A stretch of 64,000 bases of DNA from Pelodera strongyloides. Its lineage: Eukaryota > Nematoda > Chromadorea > Rhabditida > Rhabditidae. The position numbers and the translations under genes are program-made. This document shows positions 55,424 to 64,000 of this stretch, in pieces (position 1 is the stretch's first letter; each line of letters begins with the position of its first letter). The notes beneath the pieces were generated by a model. That model did no database searches, had not been told where the DNA came from, and saw only the letters and a program-made list of their open reading frames with translations. The stretch spans positions 1 to 64,000 of the forward strand of contig JAANDG010000095.1 in NCBI GenBank assembly GCA_036852015.1, written 5' to 3'.

Positions 55424-55944
55424 TTAAACGGTTTCAATTTCCAGTATTCCGGGCGACCTTATTCTGAACGTTTAGAATAAGCTCCTTTTCTATGTTTTTC
55501 CTTCTCACAATTCTGACGGAAATTGGGTAACTTGCTACTACAGTGGATTTGCGAAAACACTGTTATAAAACGAAGATCTTTATTGGTTCGGAATGCTCCT
55601 GAAACTATGTTCTTTCATGTAACGTCGTCGGTTTCTCCAAATCTCGCCTTCGACGCATGTGATTTCCTTGTCGGTGTCTCCCTCCCTCTAATTCATGAAG
55701 TTCGTGATCTTAAGATATGCATTCTTGCATACCAGTTCAATCAACGCCGATATAAATAAAACAATCCAAAGAGAACAAATCAATCAACCAAACATTAAAT
55801 AGGAAGTACAGGCGTGTATCTTACTTACAATTAGGTTAGTTGCTTGTTTGCAATAACATCTCTGTAAACCAATGTAGCATTCGAGTTACATTGTTGACCA
55901 TGAACATGCATAAATCTGAATAAAAAATAGTTGTCTAATTCTTA

Positions 55945-56245
55945 GCGTGACACTCGCATTCAATTATTTGGCTTAGTCGTGTTCCATTCGTCAGCACCAG
56001 TTACGTGGTCCGTTGTTTGGGGGTCGTTGGGGGACTAAGGCGGACCAGAATTCAACATTCAACCACTACACAAGTCGGTTTAGTTAGTAAACACAAATTT
56101 GCAATATAGGAGATCGTTGCAGATGCCCGGGTTGTGTTAGCTATCATAACTGCATAAAGCATAAGATTAATGAAAGTAGCGAGCGGAAAATAGCTCACTG
56201 TGTCAGTGATTGGTGACCGATGGGCATTTTTCTTCGTTCGTTCCT
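55945..56245 (-). repeat. Duplicated flank blocks between peptide genes A and B
   Basis: Block 1 (about 55945-56035, with GTGACACTCGCATTCAAT and CGTGGTCCGTTG) recurs at 57720-57785 and 61420-61505. Block 2 (about 56165-56245, GAAAATAGCTCACTGTGT ... CATTTTTCTTC) recurs at 61795-61865 inside the GPCR last exon and more weakly at 58640-58690. They mark the unit that was tandemly duplicated. Confidence 0.65.
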
Positions 56246-56360
56246 TATATTGTTTTTATTATCTCTATTAATTTCAACGAGCTCTCGCCTGCTAGTATAA
56301 AACTGCAACAGCCAAAATATTTTATTATCAATACTCTGTTTGTTTGTTTAAGATGATCGC

Positions 56361-56932
56361 TCAACGTCCATACATCGGGGCGCCACCTCCAGTCATTCCA
56401 ACTCCTCCTCCCTGGTTCATTCCGCCACCTTCAATCAACCATTCACTATCAATGATTATTGATTTTTTTTTACATATTCTACTCTAGTTGTGTGAACATT
56501 GCTGGCTATTAAGCTTACTGTTGGGCTTACAAAATTGTTTGTTCAAATAGGAATATTATTCCCACCTCCAACAGATCCGCCCGGCGTTCCTTCACCCGCT
56601 GAAAATTGATATTGTTAAACCTATTCTATCAAACCACTGTGATTCATCTTGCTCGGTTAAAATCTATGTGTGTGTGGCTGGAAAATTGATGCGCGGCATT
56701 GTCGACATGTTTAGATAAATGTAAATGATGATCAAACTGTTCCTCGGTACAAGCAAGGCATCACAGCCTACACACCGGTAGTTACACTTGCCTGATTGTT
56801 GCAGAAATGAATATAAAATTACAAAATGTAAAGCGTACGCGTTCCTGCCATGCCGACTCCAAAGGCAGGATATGGAAAAGCCATCGAAGAGATAAACATA
56901 ATAGCGAATACTAAGACCGCGACAATATTCAT
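56361..56932 (-). CDS. Secreted Gly/Met-rich peptide B (64 aa)
   Basis: Exons 56932-56839, 56598-56566 and 56428-56361, phase 1 throughout, sum 195 nt. The signal peptide MNIVAVLVFAIMFISSMAF is almost identical to peptide A, and the 5' flank is close too. Mature part: PYPAFGVGMAGT, GEGTPGGSVG, GGGMNQGGGVGMTGGGAPMY ending GR. The first donor (ACGC|GTACGC) and last acceptor (TTGAAG) are weaker than in A and C, so the gene may be poorly expressed or decaying. Confidence 0.7.
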
Positions 56933-57103
56933 TCTTGGCGGATGCTGCAATTAAAGAGTGTGTCAATGTTTCTGAAAAACGTCTTTCACGTTCACGCATG
57001 TTTCTTAAAAAAATGCCGACAACAAGAACTTGCATGATCTTATTAGTGGAAAATATGTAAGTTGAGTTATCAAAAACTTTCGCACAGGAACAGGGCTAAA
57101 TCT

Positions 57104-57230
57104 GGGATGTTTTCTATTAGCTCTTGTTTAAGTACCCCACCAGCTATGTTTTGTACTTTACTTGATCCCACCTATTTTCGGTTAAGATTGTTTTGTCAAC
57201 AAATAAAACCTGTTTCTCCCAAGTGTTGTT
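57104..57230 (-). promoter_or_regulatory. Conserved upstream block of peptide gene B
   Basis: Near copy of 54564-54700, starting 172 bp upstream of the B start codon. Confidence 0.6.
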
Positions 57231-58804
57231 TGCTGCACTTAGGACAACATTAATAAGCACTTTTAATGATAAGTTTCTATGATCTATCTCTGTTATTCAT
57301 TATTCCAAAGAATGCAAAGATGCTTACAACAGAAATTACTTCAGAAAATTGTTAAAGTGTATTGCGCAAATGTATTGGTCTGCAGTTAGATATATTCGAT
57401 TTTAATTTTCTCAGTATTCGGGATCGGCTTTGCACTGAATGTGGACCTTTTCTTTATTTTCCCTCTTACAATTCTGACCGAAGTTGTGTATCTTGACACG
57501 CTTTGATACTAGGCGCTCGCAAAAAAGCAAATAGTGCTTATAACGAGGTATATCGAAAACATTATTTCAAAATGCGTCAGAAACTATGGTCTATAATGTG
57601 ACGTCATCGGTTTCTTCCACCTTCTACGCGCATGATTTCGGTGACTTCACTGTCATTCACCCGTACTGATAATTGATGAGTTATCTGACCTTAGTAGATT
57701 CAGAGTGTGCTTCTTGTTAGCGTGACAATCTGTTGGTGTTGTTCCATGCATCGGTTTAGTTACGTGGTCCATTGATTAGAGTCGGCTTATAGTGCTAGCT
57801 AATATCACATTTTGGGCCACACAAGAGCAGCTGTGGGTAAATTATGCATGAGCTGTGAAGTCAATAAATGACAACAGAAATGAATTCAGGATGAGCCCAT
57901 ATTTTTCACATGCAGATATATACTTATACATATTTCTTCTTTTAAATAATGTTAATTTTCTCAATTGTGGGATCGGACTTCACACTGAATATAACAGAGA
58001 ATCGCATTTTGTTTATTTTCCTTCTTGCAATTACTGTTATTCTCTCGCACTTATCAATGATGAGCTATGTGAGCTCACTAAATTCTGCACTTATAGCATG
58101 GTTGTATCAACACCGATGGGAACAATCAAAAGGTCCTATAACTTTTATGTACTATTTAGTGTCTCCTTTCCATCAAAGCTTTCGTTATCGTGAAGCCGAT
58201 TTTGAAAGTGACATATTCTACTCCTTGGGGAAGATTTTTAGTTTCATATCCACCTATCAATGATTTCTATCTTTGCCTTTCTTTCATCGTTCACCGCCAT
58301 ACTCCTATTTTCCATCACCAACCTATCGTCTTATAGTAAATACCCTCGATACGTTCAAAACCTTGTTGCCACTAAACAGTGTCCTATTGCGTCTCTTTTC
58401 AGAGTGTTCGTCGATACTCCACTTCATACCAGCATGTTTGTAAGGAATTAACCATCTTCTTCAGCACTGGCTTACAACGAACGCAACTTTCTTTCCGCTA
58501 AATTTAATTATAAAACTAAGTTCTATTCGTATGTCAATAGTAGATGCACCGCGGTGCCACTAGCTTTCGTATGTTTCACCCCAATACGCTGGTTTTATTT
58601 GAGGTCCTGATAAAGTTGGTGCATTTTTTCAAGACAATATAGCGAAGCAAGCGTGTGAAAATAGCTGAAAATGTTGGGAGATTGTTTTCTGTCATTCATT
58701 CTTTGTTTCTGTTTGCATTAATTGCAATGAGCTGTCGTCTACCAGTATAAAAGTGCAATTGCCAAAATTTATTGGCACGTGGGTTATTTGTGAAAGCCGA
58801 TAGC
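57231..58804. other. Spacer between peptide genes B and C
   Basis: No gene is supported. It contains degenerate duplicated flank sequence (57410-57560, 57720-57785, 57955-58000, 58640-58690). Frames at 57855-58193 and 57949-58263 are hydrophobic but lack splice or family support. Confidence 0.45.
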
Positions 58805-59587
58805 TTAACGTCCATACATTGAACCTCCACCTCCATACATTGAGCCACCTGGTGGGTACATTTGTTGTGGTGGGTACGCGCCGCCGCCTGAAATAAATCA
58901 ATATTTGTTTTATTTCGATGGGTGGTATGTATGGCTTGTGAAACGTATGCCGGCCGTTGGAACTGCATTCCCATATATTTTATGCAAATTGCGACCATTT
59001 TAGCCGAAATGCACAGAAGGGCATAGGAATTTTAGTATATTACTTGGGAATACATTTGTTTAACATACATTTCGATTTAGGTTCAGTATACAAGAGTGTT
59101 CATGAAATTATAATAAAGAACTATGTGTATGAGTAAGTAACAATGAAGAAAAATCTTATTCCAACCTCCATAAGATCCGCCTCCCATTGGCATTCCTCCG
59201 CCCACTGAAAGTTAGTCATATACATAGGTTAAAGCAATTTTTTTTACATTTTTATAAATGTTAAGCTCTATACTTCTGTTGGGCAACTTCTGCCTTTCTC
59301 AGCATCTCAAAAAGAAGTAGTACAGTCTTTAATTTGCTGCAAACTCAATTAAAGGAATTCTCGATGTAATTAAAACGCCACACACACACACACACACTAC
59401 TTCAGGAGGCTCACTGCGAATGCTCAGCGTCGCATTGGAAATAAACATAAATTTATAAAACAATATAAATAATACTTGGCATTCCTCCTCCTCCCATTCC
59501 CATATTCATTGCTCCGTAACCAGGATATGGAAAGGCAAGCGAAGAGAGGAACATAACAGCGAATACCAAGACCGCGACGAACTTCAT
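58805..59587 (-). CDS. Secreted Gly/Tyr/Met-rich peptide C (77 aa)
   Basis: Exons 59587-59476, 59204-59166 and 58887-58805, phase 1 junctions, sum 234 nt. Signal peptide MKFVAVLVFAVMFLSSLAF. Mature part PYPGYGAMNMGMGGGG, MPMGGGSYGGGGAYPPQQMY, PPGGSMYGGGGSMYGR. It has clean splice sites and is the best-formed repeat architecture of the three (SMYGGGGSMYGR). Like its neighbours it is probably secreted from an epithelium or gland, as an antimicrobial or cuticle peptide by analogy only. Confidence 0.85.
59379..59397 (+). repeat. (CA)n microsatellite
   Basis: About nine CA dinucleotides in the first intron of peptide gene C. Confidence 0.9.
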
Positions 59588-59753
59588 TCTTGGTGGATGC
59601 TGCAATTAAAGAGTATTCACCTCATACACCTGGTCTGTTTACTACAAAGCGTTGTGGAGATACTTATATTTATGTTTTATGGAAATATAGGTTGATTCGG
59701 TGAAAAAAAAAACAATATTTGAAGAGTAAAAGACCCGAAAAGGAAGAGTAAGT

Positions 59754-59850
59754 ATGGGATGTTTTGTATTATCTCGTGTTTAAGTACTCCTCCATCAATG
59801 TGTCGCACTTTACTTGATCCCGTCAATTTTCAGATAAGATTGTTGGGGTG
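59754..59850 (-). promoter_or_regulatory. Conserved upstream block of peptide gene C
   Basis: GGGATGTTTTGTATTATCT ... GTTTAAGTACTCC ... CTTTACTTGATCCC matches the blocks before A and B. It includes AGATAAGATT, a GATA-type site that the other two have as GTTAAGATT. It starts 167 bp upstream of the C start codon. Confidence 0.6.
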
Positions 59851-61790
59851 AATACGCGAGAACCAGTTACTGCATCCTGAAAGTGATATATTGTTTCATT
59901 TGATACAGGAAATTGTAAGTTTTTGTGAAAGAACGTACACTTGCGAAGCATACTGTAGAGACAATTAAACAACCTAAGGACGATGCACTAGTGAGCAACG
60001 ACCTTTTCACACGTCATTATTCGAAAAGTTGATATCAATGCTCTGAATAATAGACTCAACATTACACTGAATGTGAAGAATAATAGTCCCATTTTTCGTT
60101 TCTTATCATATCTTATTGTTAGTGTAATTCTCCCGGTCTAATCATTGATGAGTTATTTGATCTATAGTTGTTGTGCTCATTGCATAGTTGAATTCTATTT
60201 CGCGCAATACGGCTCATGACCTCTGTGATCAAGTCATAAACTTTGAACAATGTATTGAACTGCCCTAGAGTAAAGGAGCACGCTCTTGTGGCGTAAAAGA
60301 GTTATTTATACCGATAACCTCTAACTTCTTTAATGCGCTTGATGGCAATGTCGTGTACCAATTGCTTGACACTAATTCGAATGTATTTTATTTTCAGTTG
60401 CAAAATAATACTAAAAAAATTGAATGTGCATTCAATCCTACAGCATCCCTCCGAGTACACGTATTTTTGGCACTGGGTTGACTTTTTCTTACGATATGCA
60501 GAACAATTAACCAAGTCTCGTACTTCATGACGAACAAACGTATTAGAAATGTATTGTTAATTTCAAAACAAAATTATTTCCCTACTCGACCGGAAATTCA
60601 GGCACATAAATTACAAAATACATACAAAGCTGCATCATTGTTATTGAATATACGAGAAAAAATAACACTAAAAAGTGAAAAACGAGATCAATGCAATCAA
60701 TAGGAAAAATCAAATGCGAAGTATAGAACAAGATAATTAACTGTACTCTTAGTGCGGTGAAATCTACAGTGTACATTCTTGGTCTCTTAAATACTACTCC
60801 ACTTCATGGCACTTGAACCGATGCGCTAAGCAAAGCGTAGAGAAACTAATGTACGTATGAAAGCAACACTCAGACCATCACTATTTTTCGTTCATCTCGG
60901 TCTTCTGCCGATTCTTCTATATTTGTCAAATGAGTTCTCTTATGTTAGACGTCACTTCCATTGAGAGTTGCCGCGTGTTGAATGGACTTGGTCTGCAAAC
61001 GTTTTATTCAGAGCCCACTGTACTGAACGAATATCAGACTGAGTATTCAGTTATTCAATTGTTGTGAACATACAAATTCACTGTTCAACTATACTGAATA
61101 AATAAGATATATTCAAACAATGAAAATTGTTCATCTTGTTGGTTAGTTGGCACCGTCCCTGCAAAATATTTTTCCAACACTATGTTCCACTTATTATTCA
61201 AATAATAAAAACGCAAAGTGTACAAGAGGGACAAAAAGGTGACCGCGTCCCTTTAATGTTCGTTAGTTGGTTAATGAAACGCACAATGTCTTAGGCTTCG
61301 ACAAAAAGCAAGAACTAGTACACAAATTTGCATACAGTTTGCGCGCGCACAGGAAGCTTGTCAACAGTGAACATATGCGCTTATATATCAAGAAGTCTAA
61401 TTTTTTCTAATCTAATTCTCACCGTGTCACTCGCATTGAATGATTTGTGTTGCTCGGTCTTGTTCCATTTATCAGAACCAGTGAAGTGGTCCGTTGCTTA
61501 CAGTCTAAGGCAAAGCAGAATACACTATGTAAATATGTTAGTTTGTAAAGCCAAATTTTTCTGAAGGAGCTTGGCAATTAGGACATTCACAATTTGTTTT
61601 AGATTTAGCAAGCCCTAAGGTAAGCCTCGGTTATAGCGATCACAAACAAAACAAGTATTAAGAATCAACGAATAATTGCATTAAAAGGGATAGTTTCTTG
61701 CAATTATGCAGAAAATGTTGGATATGTTAGTTTGGATATTTCTGTACGTCATTGATTAGGTCACAGCTGATTTGCAAATCAAGCATAAGC
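59851..61790. other. Spacer between peptide gene C and the GPCR
   Basis: No gene seen. It contains a repeat at about 61130-61255 and the flank block at 61420-61505. Confidence 0.45.
61130..61255 (+). repeat. Dispersed repeat, second copy
   Basis: CCGTCCCTGC at the left and GTGACCGCGTCCCTTTAA at the right bound sequence similar to 36985-37115. TTAA at the right end and a GGGAC motif near both ends suggest a small TTAA-type element. Confidence 0.45.
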
Positions 61791-63825
61791 TTAAGCAAGC
61801 GAACAACTTGAAAATAGCTCACTGTGTTCGGAGATCGACGACCGTTCGACATTTTTCTTCAGTCGCATGGATTTATTTTCCTTCGTTTCGTTCAAATATC
61901 GAACAAATTCGGAAGGAATCTGCTCCTCACTGTTTCGCTTGCCTGAAATGACTAGAACTTCCAGTGAAGGTGATGCAAAACCATTGTCTGCTAAAAATGA
62001 ACATTTGACACGTACCAATAACAGCAGACTTGAGTGAAGACTGAAAAGCCCATATAGAATAACGGACTTCCACCAGCCGGGAAGCATAGATAAATGCATC
62101 AACGATTAGCTAAAATAATATAGTGTTTAACGGGTGAAAAAATATGAAAATATGTGTCTGTCTGCAAATAAAAGAAACACTGTTGTTTTGGTGATTTATT
62201 CACCGAATAAGTGTACCGTATCATAACTTTAACGTAAGCTTTGTTGTAACTTTGATCTCATCATACCGTACAACCAAACGATGAAACACGAACACCTCAA
62301 CTTTCTTGGTAAAGTAAACAATTTGAAAGATGCAGGTGTTTTGATGTTTAAAAAACGCGATTTTCGTAGAAATCCCTCTGCTTCTGCACGTAGAATAGAT
62401 CTAGAATGTGAAAGTAATATACCTTAAGTACGTTAAGTGCCTGTGATATGATTTGCATCCAGAGAATGTAATATGGCGGTAGGGCAAAGGCACATGTCGG
62501 GCATGTGAGAACGAATGTAACGGTAGTCGGAAGCCAACCTGAAACCTTTGTTTTTTTTCTACGTGTTGAAGTTTATAATGCCAATTTCAATAGCAACTTT
62601 TTTTGCGCCACACAACAGCGCCCGAACTTTCCAAATGCGAACTCACCAATACATGCAGATCCGGCTAAAAGCATCAAAGTAATCAACAGCTTTGTGTTGG
62701 ACGATCTCTTCGTTCGATTGTTAACCGTTAGCAGTGGATCTTTGGAGATCTGATTAAATTAAACGATAATATATTCACATTCTAACAGGCATATTAATAC
62801 ACAGTGAACAACCGTAACATATACAAACAAAAAAAATATGCAGTGCGGCAGATACCGTTAAATAACCTTACAAAGCATCGTCAAATACATAACATTCCAT
62901 GAGATTTTAAGCAACAACAGCACCAACCTTTCCCATGTGAATGATGATGTGCACATAAAGGAAGGAGAGGAGTAGGACAACTAAGATGAAAGGTGCAACA
63001 AGGACCCATCGGACAATCGGCTCTCCTGTAATTAGCCGAGCAATTACCCTCATAAGTTACTTCACCATCCCCTCACCTTTTTGAATGAGTGGAAGTTCTT
63101 GTCGACCAAGCATTGTATGTACCCAAACCCTTTTTAATTTCTAAAATTTCTACTCTACCACTTAATTTATAATTAAGAAAATATTTTTGCATCTGCCGTC
63201 CCTGCAAAAAAAGGAGCGCGTCAAAATCGTCGTGATGTAGAATATGAATTGGCTTTTCTGTCGCCTACGTGGTCCAAAATAGCCACACTCCGATATCCGA
63301 GCAGCCGCTAATAGGCAAAAAGGACATGAATAGATAAGTACAATGATGCCAGAAGTTTAATGTTTAATGAACAATAGTCCACTGCTTCAGAATTAGTCCT
63401 TTGGCTGATTAAACACGACCATTACTTGAGCAATTAGTATCTTGACAAAGCAATTGACCACGAAAGACAAAGCAATTGCTTCACTTACTAAGTACTGATA
63501 CATTGTGGCATCCTTCGCTTGAAAAGAAACCAAAAGCGATCGGAGCTCTGAAACCACCAGGCAGAACACAGAATATTGTGAAGAATACGCACAGTGGGAC
63601 CATGAAAGACAACGCAATTGCGCTTCTGAAATTATGACATTAATGCCGAGATCACCGACTACAAGAGATTAGAGAACAATGACCAACTATTCATTCAAGT
63701 TCTAACTTGACAGTCCGTTTCGTGATAACATGTCTCCTGAGTGGATACACGATGCCGACGTAGTGATTGAGAGCCAGAGACAGTAGAGTGAATACAGATG
63801 CGAAGAAAGTAGCCAGCTTCAGCAC
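61791..63825 (-). CDS. Rhodopsin-family GPCR, 3' part (TM3 to C-tail)
   Basis: Exons (high to low): 63825-63707, 63625-63489, 63140-63077, 63025-62928, 62749-62647, 62538-62423, 62109-62016, 61990-61791. TM1-2 lie beyond the right edge. TM3 end [17 protein letters not shown] has NHY where most receptors have DRY. TM4 is [15 protein letters not shown], with the ECL2 Cys in EGCHNVS. TM5 is [22 protein letters not shown]6 is [18 protein letters not shown] with GWLP for CWxP. TM7 is [15 protein letters not shown] with DAFIY for NPxxY. The tail is Ser/Lys-rich. The junction 63489/63140 is out of phase with the best donor; a phase-0 donor upstream (TCA|GTACTT or AAT|GTATCA) would restore it. Ligand unknown; probably a peptide or amine receptor. 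Confidence 0.82.
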
Positions 63826-64000
63826 CTACACGTTGTTAAATATTAAATTCAATCTAATAGGTTAGATATATTGATGTGATGACTTAGACCTTAAAAGTTC
63901 TTGGCTTTTACAAACATTTGTAAAAGCTATATCGATGTTCTTCAAAGGTGGGTTCAAAAATGGAAAGAGCAAGGGCAAACCATTAAAATAGCCTATAAAA

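Noticed and set aside
57855..58263. Overlapping hydrophobic + strand frames between peptide genes B and C
   Set aside because: No splice context or family motif; the DNA is degenerate duplicated flank.

Overview
The window is nuclear DNA from a nematode. Its protein-coding genes are intron-rich, almost every intron I could place ends in a nematode-type TTTCAG or TTTTAG acceptor, and the recognisable proteins (conventional PKC like C. elegans pkc-2, O-GlcNAcase like oga-1, AP-2 alpha-adaptin like apa-2, an amidated neuropeptide precursor, Gly/Tyr/Met-rich secreted peptides, a rhodopsin-type GPCR) are typical worm genes. The DNA is AT-rich. I cannot name the species. I see no rRNA, tRNA or CRISPR array.

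Layout. 0.2-4.0 kb: a seven-exon + strand gene for a 248-residue protein I do not recognise. 4.5-8.1 kb: a Penelope-like retroelement (PLE) copy in permuted order, with the RT C-terminal half upstream of the GIY-YIG half. It is bounded by a 16-bp near-identical direct repeat. Between the halves is an array of six 37-bp units, each predicted to fold into two UNCG-tetraloop hairpins. 9.3-28.6 kb (- strand): a pkc-2-like gene with 16 shared exons, two alternative C-terminal exons and five candidate first exons that all splice in the same phase. 28.6-34.9 kb: no gene seen. 34.9-35.5 kb (+): a three-exon neuropeptide precursor. 36.6-43.2 kb (-): a 25-exon O-GlcNAcase of 842 residues. 44.3-50.0 kb (-): a 25-exon AP-2 alpha-adaptin of 940 residues. 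50.8-55.4 kb: accessory DNA with a broken Maverick/Polinton DNA polymerase, a full and a truncated copy of a TTAA-flanked palindromic element, perfect hairpins and a T57/(TA)n tract. 53.8-59.6 kb (-): three tandem paralogues for small secreted Gly/Tyr/Met-rich peptides, about 2.6 kb apart with conserved promoter blocks. 61.8-63.8 kb (-): the 3' part of a GPCR gene running off the right edge. Sequence resembling its last exon recurs downstream of two of the peptide genes, which suggests where the duplication unit began.

Most exon models are self-consistent: splice phases agree from exon to exon and summed lengths divide by three (747, 2529 and 2823 nt for the first gene, OGA and AP-2 alpha). 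One GPCR junction does not fit. Gene names rest on conserved motifs read by eye; no database search was possible.
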